Below, in pieces: positions 8,505-17,022 of a stretch of 38,073 bases of DNA (position 1 is its first letter; each line of letters opens with the position of its first letter). The position numbers and the translations under genes are program-made. The stretch is taken from assembly GCA_020351995.1 (NCBI GenBank), contig CP070674.1:1764911-1802983 (forward strand), written 5' to 3'. Source of the stretch: Candidatus Zixiibacteriota bacterium (GTDB taxonomy: Bacteria > Zixibacteria > MSB-5A5 > GN15 > FEB-12). Under the pieces are notes generated by a model. It saw only the letters and a list, made by a program, of their open reading frames with translations, had not been told where the DNA came from and searched no databases.

Positions 8505-10754
8505 ATGGACAAACTGCAAAGAGCGAAAGACAGATTCTTCTCCGACTGCGACCTGGTGGTACAGGCTCCGGGCTCATTCTTCCTCACCGGCGAGCACTCC
8601 GTCGAGGTCGGGCAACCGGGCCTTCTGCTCGTAACCGATTTCTGGACGAAAGTGGGGGTGCGATTCCGTCCTGGAACAGATTTCACGTTCAAGGTAAACG
8701 AGGTCAACCCTTCAGCCCCCTTACACAAGCCGCGTAAATTAGATCCCAACAGAGACTATTTTAAACCCGATGAGGCAGATCCCTATCTCATCGAAAGCCT
8801 GAAAGATCTCACCGTCGGTCTCAAGAAATGGCAGGCAAAAAATCCCGGCGTCGAGGCGTTCGACACGCTGGTATGGTCCGACATTCCTTTTGCAGTCGGA
8901 TTCAACGCAGGTTCGGCCATGTCGGTTTGTCTGGGAATGATCATGTATTATCAGGAGCAGATCGTTGCCGGGAAAAGTATGAAACCAACGGAACTTAACG
9001 AAACCGTGCGGCGATTCTTTGGACTTGATTATGAAGGACTAATGAATAACGCAGCTTTCCGCCGTATCTTTGAGTTGAGTCGCTTTTGCGATGATCTTCT
9101 TCTCTCTCGTTACAAAAGCGGGGCTTCCACCTTCGCCTCACTCGTCCGGACCTCGGAATCCCGACGCACTGACGCCAGAGGGGAACTAATCCTGTATTTT
9201 ACCGAATGGCGCGGTGTCCACAGCGATTTCCCGCTGGAGAGAACAGGCCCGATCGACTACACCAAGGACATGGAAAACCTGGCCAAACTGCAGTTCTATG
9301 GTACCAGGATAAAAATGCCCGGATGGCTGAGAAAGACATATGGAATCTCTCTGGTGTATTCCGGTGAACGAGCGTCCTACGAAGCTGTATGGGAGAAGGT
9401 TCTTAAGAGATACACTCTTAAGAAGTCCTCTCTGGCCGAGAAACTCGACGACATGTTTCCAGAGAGATTTGAGCCGCCGCACGCGAATCTGCCACAGCCC
9501 CTGCGCTATATCATGCGAAACCCCGCCGATGAAGGCACTCTCGACGGTGAGCCGGCTGAACGGTGGCCTCGATTGTTTCCTTATTCGAACCTCGGATTGA
9601 TCGCCTGGTGTATGCTGGAGGCCATTCTATCCTCAGATCCGGCCAGCGATTCGCGATTTAAGGAATTGATAATTGACAATAACAGGATGCTCAAGGCTTA
9701 TGGCGTTCTGCGCGGACATCTCAGAGAGTTTAAGAGGATACTGCGTTATGTTATACTGACGCCGGAATTGCGTGAGAAGAGCTGGTGCAAAGTCACAGGG
9801 ACCGGAGACGGCGGCAACGTGATAATATTTGCCGAGGGGAAGCCTCTCAAACAGATTAATAATCTGGTATTGAATTACTTGCCCAAAGCACAAAAGAAGG
9901 CTCGGGAAGCAAGCCCGGGAGCAGAGGAAGATACTCCAATTGGACCCCAACTCCACTGCACATCCGTCAGAAACAATCGAGATACGCCTACTGACAAACC
10001 ACCCGTTGTCAAGCCCGTCAAGCCCAAGCCCGATCCAAGAAGAGTCACCCTTGCCCGAAGGAGGGAGGAGATACGGGAAGGACCGCACAATAATCTTCGC
10101 CTCAGGCTGAGCAAACAGCAGGACGGCAGTATAATCGCGTCCATCCGCGGCATTCAGAATCCGCCCAGAGTGACGCTTCACATTACCGATGAGCGCTATC
10201 TGGGATTTCTCGAAGCCCTTGCCACCGCCACCCGCATTAGGAAAGACTTCTATGTCTCACGGTGGAACATCTATAGAATCTGCGGCGAGCATACCGGGTC
10301 GAAATCGAAAGCGGACAAATACGGAAAAGACGTTTCCCAAAAGAGCAAGTGGCGATCAAGATTCGGAGATCCGTCAGCACCTCCCCCTGTTGAAGATGAG
10401 GAGCTTATGAAGCGGGCCAACGATCAGGCGCAAAAGGTGTTTGGAGCCGTCAAAAAGAAGATTCAAAGATATTTTGAAGACGCTGGCATTCGGAACTCCC
10501 AGGCCGCGAACTTTTTTATAAATCGCTCGGCACCGTATACAAAGGGTGAAGATCCGTTGGCGGTGAAGAAGGGTTATAGGTTCAACAAGGATCGAGTAGA
10601 ACTCCGCAGTTTTGACAAAGGCATAACCGATGCCCTTGATAACCCAGTCATACACGGACTTGACGAAGATCAGATTGATTGGCTGCGCCTTGGAACCGGG
10701 CGGTCTGGACGCAAACGAAAGAGTCGGGAAGGCAGCGACCGAGACACCGGTTGA
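8505..10754 (+). CDS. GHMP-kinase-like protein with a large unrecognised C-terminal extension
   Basis: A 749-residue protein; the ribosome site GGGGAG lies eight bases before the ATG. Three GHMP kinase motifs (galactokinase, homoserine, mevalonate and phosphomevalonate kinases) appear in order. They are APGSFFLTGEHS (21-32), IPFAVGFNAGSAMS (127-140, in place of the usual P-x-G-x-G-L-G-S-S-A-A ATP loop) and KVTGTGDGGNVIIF (429-442). SRYKSGASTFASL also resembles the sugar- or mevalonate-binding segment. The ATP loop is degenerate, having GSA where GSSA is expected, so activity is uncertain. From about residue 470 a Pro/Lys-rich linker leads to some 250 residues that I do not recognise, with a basic Arg/Lys-rich tail. 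Typical GHMP kinases have 300-450 residues, so this is a fusion or a much expanded member. The specific substrate is unknown. Confidence 0.7.
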   Translation: MDKLQRAKDRFFSDCDLVVQAPGSFFLTGEHSVEVGQPGLLLVTDFWTKVGVRFRPGTDFTFKVNEVNPSAPLHKPRKLDPNRDYFKPDEADPYLIESLKDLTVGLKKWQAKNPGVEAFDTLVWSDIPFAVGFNAGSAMSVCLGMIMYYQEQIVAGKSMKPTELNETVRRFFGLDYEGLMNNAAFRRIFELSRFCDDLLLSRYKSGASTFASLVRTSESRRTDARGELILYFTEWRGVHSDFPLERTGPIDYTKDMENLAKLQFYGTRIKMPGWLRKTYGISLVYSGERASYEAVWEKVLKRYTLKKSSLAEKLDDMFPERFEPPHANLPQPLRYIMRNPADEGTLDGEPAERWPRLFPYSNLGLIAWCMLEAILSSDPASDSRFKELIIDNNRMLKAYGVLRGHLREFKRILRYVILTPELREKSWCKVTGTGDGGNVIIFAEGKPLKQINNLVLNYLPKAQKKAREASPGAEEDTPIGPQLHCTSVRNNRDTPTDKPPVVKPVKPKPDPRRVTLARRREEIREGPHNNLRLRLSKQQDGSIIASIRGIQNPPRVTLHITDERYLGFLEALATATRIRKDFYVSRWNIYRICGEHTGSKSKADKYGKDVSQKSKWRSRFGDPSAPPPVEDEELMKRANDQAQKVFGAVKKKIQRYFEDAGIRNSQAANFFINRSAPYTKGEDPLAVKKGYRFNKDRVELRSFDKGITDALDNPVIHGLDEDQIDWLRLGTGRSGRKRKSREGSDRDTG

Positions 10755-10797
10755 GCATACGGTACCAACCATCTTAGAGTGACGAATCTGTTCAAAA

Positions 10798-10859
10798 TTC
10801 AGACAGATTTTTGCCTGTTCGTGTTCTTGAGACAACTTTTTCAGACAAGTTCAGACAAG
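10798..10859 (+). repeat. Short direct repeats TTCAGACA(AG) upstream of the VWA gene
   Basis: TTCAGACAG at 10798, TTGAGACAA at 10828, TTCAGACAAG at 10840 and again at 10850. The last two abut exactly, with a 10-base period (one helical turn). Such phased direct repeats often bind a regulator, but no candidate is identified. Confidence 0.6.
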
Positions 10860-10995
10860 GGCTTTCTTACGTAAAATCTAAGCTCTTGTAATTCAACGCA
10901 ATAATTCACCGTCTTAGCCCCTTCTAACGCTTTCTAAAATTTCCCTCAAATGGCCTGCGTAAAAGGGGGTTTTCCTCCATTAGGTAGAAGGCGCA

Positions 10996-11021
10996 ATGCG
11001 GTTGACTGGAGTCAACCACAT
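10996..11021. promoter_or_regulatory. Inverted repeat in the leader of the VWA gene
   Basis: ATGcGGTTGACT-GG-AGTCAACCaCAT: 11 of 12 positions in the arms are complementary, ending 39 bases before the ATG. A two-base centre is too tight for an RNA loop without losing a pair or two, so it could be either a protein operator or a leader hairpin. Confidence 0.5.
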
Positions 11022-11060
11022 TCCGCAAAACCGAAAACCTCGTTAGCTCAGGAGGACAAA

Positions 11061-11789
11061 ATGATGAGGTTATCTCTCCTCACTCTCACGCTGGCCATTT
11101 GTCTTGTGGGGGTGAAACAGGCACGGTCGACAGAGAAACCTGCCCCCGTGCCACCCGACATACCGGTCCTGATGGCCATTGTGGTCGACTGCTCCGGTTC
11201 CTACGAAGACAGCCCGAAGCCCGATCCGCTGTTTTTCGACCGTTGCATTGACATGATCGCCATACGCGGTGGTCACCTGGCTTTCATGCTAATCCGCGAC
11301 AGCTCGTTCAAACCCATGATCAGGGAGTCGTTTTCAATCGATACCGTGTCTCCGATCGGCCGGCTGCTATCAGAGCAAATATTGATCAGAAGGCATAATG
11401 ACTCGACGCGTCTCGCTTTCGAGTCAAAAAAGAACAGCTTCATTGCCAGGGTGATGTCAGAAATGAACAGTACCACCTCAACCCAGCAGACCGATATCTA
11501 CGGGGCCGTGGCCAGAGTTTCAATTCTGATGAACGAACCGGTATGGACGGATCATTACCGGCTAGTTTGCTTCTTTACGGACTCGAAAAACACCGTAAAG
11601 TACCCGGTAACCGCGCAACCGGATGCCCGGGTGTTTGTCGTTGGATCCACTCAGGCTAAGGCTGATTCCGTTTTCGATTCACCCATACTGTTTGAGAATT
11701 CCATCGGGCTTCTGGAATTCCTTTCCAAGCAGTTGACGCTCGTGGATGAATCGAGCCCCAATCGGCTGATCAATCGCAATTCACGCTGA
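11061..11789 (+). CDS. Secreted von Willebrand factor A-like protein
   Basis: A 242-residue protein starting at ATG 11061 behind GGAGG (11051-11055). A signal peptide covers about residues 1-22. The rest reads as a small VWA domain with a nearly complete metal site (MIDAS): VVDCSGSY gives Asp43, Ser45 and Ser47 (DxSxS), QQTDIYGAV gives Thr144, and FFTDSKN gives Asp174. VWA domains bind metal and mediate protein-protein contacts, often as part of envelope or surface complexes. No membrane anchor follows, so the protein is periplasmic or exported. It is 19 bases from the next gene and forms the head of a three-gene set with a membrane protein and a jelly-roll protein. Confidence 0.75.
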   Translation: MMRLSLLTLTLAICLVGVKQARSTEKPAPVPPDIPVLMAIVVDCSGSYEDSPKPDPLFFDRCIDMIAIRGGHLAFMLIRDSSFKPMIRESFSIDTVSPIGRLLSEQILIRRHNDSTRLAFESKKNSFIARVMSEMNSTTSTQQTDIYGAVARVSILMNEPVWTDHYRLVCFFTDSKNTVKYPVTAQPDARVFVVGSTQAKADSVFDSPILFENSIGLLEFLSKQLTLVDESSPNRLINRNSR

Positions 11790-11808
11790 GTGAAAGGAGA
11801 ACTTTAGA

Positions 11809-12723
11809 ATGAATCGTTCAACCGTCAACCGCATTTTCGAGAGCATACGACAACTTCATTCCCTCAACACGAAGCTGGCGACCCGTGCCAGAGAATCTCT
11901 TGATCGATTCAAACGTCTACGCAGCAAGCTGGACGAGATCCTCGATATCTACGCCGACTATTTTGACAAGACCGTCCTCTACGTTGCCATGCTCTTTGTT
12001 GGCACCGTTACGTGGTCGGCGTCTGCCTACATAGATTTTTCACTATCGAACACACTATGGTCCGATATCATAGGCTCGAAGTCCGGTGGTGCCGTAATGG
12101 CAATCGCTCGAGTGGCCTTCGCCGTTGTTGCCTCCGCAATGATGTTTGACCCAATCGTTCCCGTGCTGTCCAGGAAGAGCCGGCGGGGACGTAATCCCGA
12201 ATCGGTTTCGGAACAGATTCTGGCCAAACGATCCCGTGCCAAATGGCTTTATTGCTCGATGGGCCTAGTGTTGGCGTCCGGTTTGGTGTATCTGATGTTG
12301 GTTGCGTCCAAGACGCGCGTTGGTCTTGAAATAGCAGCGGGAATTCTGCCTTTCGACTCCAATTACCAGCAATTTGTTCCCGCCGCGGCGGTGGTGATTG
12401 AGTTGATCACAGGCATCGCCTTTCTGGAACTCCTCTGCTGGACTGCAGGCTGGACTCGTCGGGGTATCGTCCAAGTCCGGATAAACCGCGCCAGACGTCG
12501 ATATGAACGGGCTGTTTCCGAGATCGGGAACAACCAAACCGGACTCGACTCTGATCGCAGACAACTGGAGCAGGCTGGCGTCGAGCCTCCTGAGTTGTTT
12601 GTCTCAGGACACCTTCGCGAAATGTTAGATGAACTGGAAAACGGGTCGGGGCCTGAAAACGAGACTACTGACGAGCAAAGTGTTGGACGCCTCGTTCCCC
12701 GGCACAAGACCGGCGCGGCATAA
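11809..12723 (+). CDS. Hypothetical four-helix membrane protein with N-terminal coiled coil
   Basis: A 304-residue protein I do not recognise. The N terminus is amphipathic and probably coiled coil (residues 1-52). Four hydrophobic helices follow near residues 55-78, 95-118, 143-166 and 188-215. A long cytoplasmic-looking charged tail (220-304) contains a second coiled-coil stretch (INRARRRYERAVSEI) and an acidic end. AAGGAGAA lies nine bases before the ATG. Its position between a secreted VWA protein and a membrane-anchored sugar-binding-like protein suggests it is the membrane component of their complex. That is inference only. Confidence 0.65.
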   Translation: MNRSTVNRIFESIRQLHSLNTKLATRARESLDRFKRLRSKLDEILDIYADYFDKTVLYVAMLFVGTVTWSASAYIDFSLSNTLWSDIIGSKSGGAVMAIARVAFAVVASAMMFDPIVPVLSRKSRRGRNPESVSEQILAKRSRAKWLYCSMGLVLASGLVYLMLVASKTRVGLEIAAGILPFDSNYQQFVPAAAVVIELITGIAFLELLCWTAGWTRRGIVQVRINRARRRYERAVSEIGNNQTGLDSDRRQLEQAGVEPPELFVSGHLREMLDELENGSGPENETTDEQSVGRLVPRHKTGAA

Positions 12724-12777
12724 GAAAGTGCACACGCGAGAAATTAGTAGTATTTGAAATCATTCATGGAGGAACTC

Positions 12778-13476
12778 ATGAGCTCTGATTATCCCCAACT
12801 TATTGTGGCGCTTTCCAGCTTCGCAGCGCCTGTACTCGCAGCCATCGTACTGAAACGGAAACTGGTATGGCTCGTCACGGCCGTGTGCATCGGCTTGCTT
12901 CTCGGAGCCACCGGAGCGACGTTTGTAAGCTACGTGTCCGCTCAGACCAGACCAGCCCGAACGATCGACGCCCCTTTTCTCATGGCGTCCTACTTCTATC
13001 CCAGCGGGTGGATGGGGGATGGCGAGTGGGGCAAAAAAAACCTGAATGTAATCGCCCAGCACAGAAGCAGCAACCGGGTCCACGACACTGATAACGCCTG
13101 CATTAGAATAGAATATAGACCGGGATCTCGGGGCTGGGCCGGCGTCTACTGGCAGTATCCAGACGGAAACTGGGGTGAATTCCCCGGAACCAGAGTCCGA
13201 GATGCCAATAGTATCTCTTTTTGGGCACGAGGGGAATCCGGCGGAGAGCTGGTTGAGTTCAAGGCCGGTGGAATCAGGGGCAACGGCTTGCCTTACCAGG
13301 ATTCCTTTGAAAAGACCAACGGCCCGGTGAGTCTGACCGACCAGTGGGTACGCTATGAAATCGATCTGCGTGAATGCGACCTGTCGCATATACTCGGCGC
13401 TTTCTGCTGCGTATTCACCAAAGAAGGCAATCCCCAAGGCTTGGTCATATTTGTCGATGATATTCGGTATGAGTAG
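12778..13476 (+). CDS. Membrane-anchored jelly-roll protein resembling carbohydrate-binding domains
   Basis: The start is placed at ATG 12778, five bases after GGAGG; an in-frame TTG at 12754 lies upstream of that ribosome site. The protein has 232 residues, with a hydrophobic N-terminal region (about 12-48) that anchors or exports it. The remainder is beta-rich with many Trp, Gly and Tyr residues: SGWMGDGEWG, ACIRIEYRPG, GWAGVYWQYPDGNWGE, SISFWARGESGGELVEFK, WVRYEIDLRECDLS and the terminal VIFVDDIRYE. This pattern fits the galactose-binding/CBM11-like jelly roll found in many secreted bacterial proteins. The probable role is sugar or glycan binding at the cell surface or periplasm. No catalytic domain is attached. 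Confidence 0.7.
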   Translation: MSSDYPQLIVALSSFAAPVLAAIVLKRKLVWLVTAVCIGLLLGATGATFVSYVSAQTRPARTIDAPFLMASYFYPSGWMGDGEWGKKNLNVIAQHRSSNRVHDTDNACIRIEYRPGSRGWAGVYWQYPDGNWGEFPGTRVRDANSISFWARGESGGELVEFKAGGIRGNGLPYQDSFEKTNGPVSLTDQWVRYEIDLRECDLSHILGAFCCVFTKEGNPQGLVIFVDDIRYE

Positions 13477-13825
13477 CCTTTTTGCCTGCCGAAACATTCG
13501 AACAATACTTTAGTCGATAAACACGCGGGCGCTGTTTGCTGTATTCAGAGGGGGGCTGAAAATGCCAATTAACCCCCCTGTTCCTACCTTTCTATCCAGG
13601 TCATGGCTAGTCTCTGGTCCGCCGATGCTCCATCTTCTTGTGTCCGAAGGTCGATGTTTGCACTTGCATAGCACTGGCCGTTCCATTCCCAAACGCCTCA
13701 AGCCGACGCGGCGTTGTTAGAAAAATTTTGTTTTCTTATAAAAATAGTTGATTTTATTAATTCCTAATGTAACTTTATTAATAAATATGCGTATTATCGA
13801 TTAGATAAATCAATAGGGAGATAGG
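13477..13825. other. Intergenic region with G/C-run hairpin and AT-rich upstream segment
   Basis: A 349-base gap with no convincing gene. Near its start, AGGGGGG (13549-13555) and CCCCCCT (13573-13579) could form a hairpin that ends the preceding cluster. The last 100 bases are strikingly AT-rich and probably hold the promoter of the DUF2089 gene. I could not fix a -35/-10 pair with confidence. Confidence 0.5.
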
Positions 13826-14203
13826 ATGAAAAGAGATTGGGCCTATCTAACAAGACTTACCGGCGGTAAATCCGTTACCATTGAGAGGATTACAATAAAT
13901 GATCAGGGTATCGCCATAGAGGGCCAGTTTGAACTGCCCCCGCTGGCCAAGCTGGCTGCCGAGGATCAGGTGTTCGTGGCCGTGTTTGTGAAAAGTCACG
14001 GTTCGATCAAACAGATGGAAAAACACTTCGGAATAAGCTACCCCACCGTCAAAAGCCGCCTCAATCGCATAGCAGCCCAGCTTGATTTCGTTGACGTGGA
14101 GACTATCAGCGAAACCGGCGGCGTTCTCGAACGGCTCGAGCGGGGTGAAATCAGCGTTAACGAAGCCATAGAAGTGCTAAGAAAAGGAGACAATAATGAG
14201 TGA
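13826..14203 (+). CDS. DUF2089 family protein, probable DNA-binding regulator
   Basis: A 125-residue protein. It matches the DUF2089 pattern, though it lacks the family's usual N-terminal zinc cysteines: it has a beta-rich start (ITINDQGIAIEGQFELPPLAKL), then a helix-turn-helix-like core (AAEDQVFVAVFVKSHGSIKQ, HFGISYPTVKSRLNRIA), then ERLERGEISVNEAIEVL. The last segment resembles a SHOCT-like helix. DUF2089 proteins sit next to SHOCT/YvlB-type genes in many genomes and are taken to be regulators. The stop overlaps the next gene by eight bases. A GGGAG site precedes the ATG, and the upstream DNA is very AT-rich. Confidence 0.85.
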   Translation: MKRDWAYLTRLTGGKSVTIERITINDQGIAIEGQFELPPLAKLAAEDQVFVAVFVKSHGSIKQMEKHFGISYPTVKSRLNRIAAQLDFVDVETISETGGVLERLERGEISVNEAIEVLRKGDNNE

Positions 14204-14612
14204 GCAAAGAAGACAAATACTGCAGATGCTGGCCGAGGGCAAGATAAACGCCGACGAGGCCGAGCGGCTGCTGGCCGCCCTGGAGAAAGGCAGTTCAACG
14301 GTATCGGAAGACCCGGAAGGCCGCCCGGAAAGCGGCAAGAAGCCCAAATTCCTGCACATCCAGGTCCAGGATGACAAAGATAACGTAGACATCAAGATAC
14401 CGATCATGCTTGTCAAAGCGGGCATGAAGCTGGGAACCCTGGTGCCGGAAAGAGCCAAGGGGATGATTGTCGGACGCCTGGGAGAGCATGGGATTGACAT
14501 CAATTTGAACCAGTTGAAATCGGGGGATGTTGACTCTATTATCAAGGCCCTGACAGAAAGCTCCATTGACATCCAGAGCGAAAAGGAAAACGTCCGCATT
14601 TACTGCTGCTGA
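14196..14612 (+). CDS. SHOCT-like (YvlB/LiaX N-terminal type) domain protein
   Basis: A 138-residue protein. The first 30 residues, with RRQILQMLAEGKINADEAERLLAAL, are the short helical hairpin seen at the N terminus of YvlB/LiaX-like proteins and in SHOCT domains. A disordered Ser/Glu/Lys linker follows. The C-terminal half (FLHIQVQDDKDNVDIKIPI onward) resembles the beta segment preceding DUF4097-like repeats. It ends in Cys-Cys. AAGGAG lies before its ATG, and it overlaps the DUF2089 gene, so the two are co-translated. LiaX-type proteins work in envelope-stress sensing, and a similar role is possible here. The domain match is good but the function is inferred. Confidence 0.8.
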   Translation: MSEQRRQILQMLAEGKINADEAERLLAALEKGSSTVSEDPEGRPESGKKPKFLHIQVQDDKDNVDIKIPIMLVKAGMKLGTLVPERAKGMIVGRLGEHGIDINLNQLKSGDVDSIIKALTESSIDIQSEKENVRIYCC

Positions 14613-14647
14613 TGCGGCCCGTCCGGCCCTTCAAGATTAGACTTTCC

Positions 14648-14664
14648 TCCGTGGCGACCACGGA
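14648..14664 (+). terminator. Hairpin between the SHOCT-like gene and the histidine kinase
   Basis: TCCGTGG-CGA-CCACGGA is a perfect 7-bp stem followed by TTATATT, 36 bases after the SHOCT-like stop and 25 before the kinase start. It could be a leaky terminator or attenuator that sets the kinase level relative to the two upstream genes. Confidence 0.4.
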
Positions 14665-14688
14665 TTATATTGAAGCGGAGGGTCGGTT

Positions 14689-17001
14689 TTGATAGCAGCA
14701 TATTCACGAGTGCTCGCCGCAGTCATCTTTTATCTTTGCCTTCTCGCCGGTGAGTGTTTCGCCGCAAGAAAAGTCCAGCCCGCTGTCAATGTGGAGTTGC
14801 TTCCGTATCTTTTTCGAACCCAGCGAACAGTGCAACTTCTCGCCGACGGCGAGTGTCTCCCCATGCGACACGCCAACCAGGAACATATGGGCGCATATGA
14901 ACTTGGAAACCACAGGCGCGATGACACCCTCAGTTACATAATTTTCCGGCCCGACTTTAACCCGGGGGCCGCCATCAGGCAAGCCAACAGAAACATCTGG
15001 ACCTTTTGGTCTACTAAAGCGGCCGATCTTGATTACGATGGCGATGACGAAATCGCTGCTACATATGCAATCGGTGCAGAGGCCTGGTTTGAGATTATCG
15101 ATGTCGATAACGAAATCAGCTATAAACGAATGCTATTTACGTGCATCGATCATAACGGCAATGGACGATTCGAAACCAGCTTCAGGAACATAAACGCCAG
15201 CGATATCAATGGTGATGGTTACGCTGAATGTTTCATGAGCGTATTCTCCGCCTTCGATCTATACCCGCGCGCATTCTACTGCCTTGACTGGAAAAATGAT
15301 TCGGTGCTGTGGGTACAGGATGTCACCGGTTTGCTCGAAAAACCCGTCTTGACAGTTAACGCTGCCGGTGCACCTCGCATTGTGCTTTGTGTTTCTTCAA
15401 TGGGAAATGCGGTTACAGCCGACACCATGACCGACCGTAATTCCTACCTGCTTTGTTTGGATGACCGGGGAACGTTGTTATGGAGCAAAACGCGGGGCGG
15501 CATTTTCAGCTGGACCTGGGCGCTACCCATCGACTCCGACGATGACGGTGTCATGGAGATTCTCTCCTGGACAAAACCGGGCCCCGAGGATGATTCGGGC
15601 CAGTCAGGCGGATACATGCAAATCTATGACCTGAACGGTACCCCGGGAAAATCTTTGCAGCTTCCCGAGAAACTCCTGTTCAGGTCTGTCATAACGGGTG
15701 ATCTGGACGGTGACGGGCGCGACGAGGTTATCGCCAGCACCTCCGATCGCATGGTCACCGTCTACGACGGGCAGCTTAACCAGCTCAATCAGTACGAGTT
15801 CCCAACCGAAATCCGGTTTTGGAAATGCGCTGATTTTTTGGGCAAGGGAAATAACCAGCTCCTTGCGGTAACCGATGACGGAGTAACTTTGCTTCTCAGC
15901 GGCTCTCTCAGGTTACGGGCTCAGATGAATGCAGAGTTCGATCTGGGGCACTCTGGCTTTTTTGAGGCGGATTTCGCCAAACCGGGTAAGGCGCTGGTAT
16001 TGAAAGACCAAGAGGAGAACCGGGTACACCTGATATACTTTGAGAGGCAGCCATTCCTGACGCGCGGCTTTGCGCTCATGGCCAGAAACCAGAGTACCTT
16101 GTACGCTTCGTTTGCAGCACTCATTCTGGCTCTCGTGTTCACCAATTACCACCGTCGGAAGGTCAGGCGAAACCTCGGTGTGATATCGAGCCAGCGTGAT
16201 AAGCTTGAGCAGACCGGCCAGGAACTGGAGGAGACGCTCAAAGACCTGAAGGCCGCACAAACCAAATTGGTACAATCGGAGAAAATGGCCTCACTCGGTA
16301 AACTGGTTGCCGGCATAGCCCACGAGATTAACAGCCCCCTCGCAGCCATCACCAGCTCCAACAACACCGCCGCCCGCGCGATCAGTCTGCTAAGGAAACA
16401 AGTCGGCCTGGCAAAACTCGACGAACAGACCGAAGCCGGCTTGATGAAGGCTGTCGAAGCTCTCGAAAACAGCAATCTCGCCGTTGATACCGGGGCCCAA
16501 AAGGTGGACCACATTGTCAGTAAACTGCGAAGTTTCGCGCGGCTCGATGAAGCCGAACTCCAGAAAGTCAATCTCTCAGAATGCCTGGAAGAAACCCTTG
16601 AGCTCTTGCGCCCCCAGCTAAAACAACGTGTCATTGTCAACAAGGAATATGGCGAGTTGCCCGCGATCCCCTGCTATCCGGGTTACCTTAACCAGGTCTT
16701 TCTGAATGTGTTGATGAATGCGGTCGAGGCCATTCGCGAACGCGGCGAAATAACAGTTAAGGCTTTCTCCGAAAACGAAACGGCTGTCATTCAGGTCATC
16801 GATACCGGCGTTGGAATTAGTAGTGACCGCCTTGATAATATATTCGATCCCGGTTACACCACCAAGGGTCACGGTATCGGAACAGGGTTGGGTCTGTCTA
16901 TTGCCTATCAGATCGTCTGCGATCACAAAGGGCAGATAACTGTAGATAGTGAAGTCGGCCGCGGTACCACTGTTACCATCAGACTTCCCATCGATCTCTA
17001 A
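14689..17001 (+). CDS. Orphan sensor histidine kinase with FG-GAP-like beta-propeller sensor
   Basis: A 770-residue protein with a TTG start at 14689, supported by GGAGGG six bases upstream and by the immediate signal peptide (residues 1-25). The periplasmic part (to about 465) contains calcium-loop repeats: DLDYDGDDEIAA, DHNGNGRFET, DINGDGYAEC, DSDDDGVMEI and DLDGDGRDEVIA. These are typical of FG-GAP/VCBS propellers. One membrane helix (about 470-488) leads through a coiled coil to HisKA, with His545 in GIAHEINSPL. The ATPase domain follows, with the N box (NVLMNAVEAI), DTGVGIS and GTGLGLSIAY. There is no HAMP or PAS domain. It should autophosphorylate and pass phosphate to a response regulator, but none is encoded nearby. 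A propeller sensor suggests detection of a calcium, glycan or protein ligand. Confidence 0.92.
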   Translation: MIAAYSRVLAAVIFYLCLLAGECFAARKVQPAVNVELLPYLFRTQRTVQLLADGECLPMRHANQEHMGAYELGNHRRDDTLSYIIFRPDFNPGAAIRQANRNIWTFWSTKAADLDYDGDDEIAATYAIGAEAWFEIIDVDNEISYKRMLFTCIDHNGNGRFETSFRNINASDINGDGYAECFMSVFSAFDLYPRAFYCLDWKNDSVLWVQDVTGLLEKPVLTVNAAGAPRIVLCVSSMGNAVTADTMTDRNSYLLCLDDRGTLLWSKTRGGIFSWTWALPIDSDDDGVMEILSWTKPGPEDDSGQSGGYMQIYDLNGTPGKSLQLPEKLLFRSVITGDLDGDGRDEVIASTSDRMVTVYDGQLNQLNQYEFPTEIRFWKCADFLGKGNNQLLAVTDDGVTLLLSGSLRLRAQMNAEFDLGHSGFFEADFAKPGKALVLKDQEENRVHLIYFERQPFLTRGFALMARNQSTLYASFAALILALVFTNYHRRKVRRNLGVISSQRDKLEQTGQELEETLKDLKAAQTKLVQSEKMASLGKLVAGIAHEINSPLAAITSSNNTAARAISLLRKQVGLAKLDEQTEAGLMKAVEALENSNLAVDTGAQKVDHIVSKLRSFARLDEAELQKVNLSECLEETLELLRPQLKQRVIVNKEYGELPAIPCYPGYLNQVFLNVLMNAVEAIRERGEITVKAFSENETAVIQVIDTGVGISSDRLDNIFDPGYTTKGHGIGTGLGLSIAYQIVCDHKGQITVDSEVGRGTTVTIRLPIDL

Positions 17002-17022
17002 TACAGCATCTACATAACGAAA

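Larger units (their letters stand above)
10755..11060. other. Intergenic leader region before the VWA gene cluster
   Basis: A 306-base gap. It holds a run of TTCAGACA-type direct repeats (10798-10859), A/T-rich stretches that may contain promoter elements (TAAAAT occurs at 10872-10877 and 10934-10939), and an inverted repeat at 10996-11021 that would lie in the leader. The 37 codons between 10950 and 11061 are in frame with the VWA protein but lack a ribosome site and are probably untranslated. Confidence 0.5.

Noticed and set aside
10924-11046. CTAACG ... CGTTAG pair around the VWA leader, resembling an integron attC site
   Set aside because: The ends do not fit the RYYYAAC/GTTRRRY core pattern, and no integrase or cassette structure is present.
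12760-13497. 245-codon minus-strand open frame
   Set aside because: It is antisense to the jelly-roll gene, which has a good ribosome site and domain pattern.
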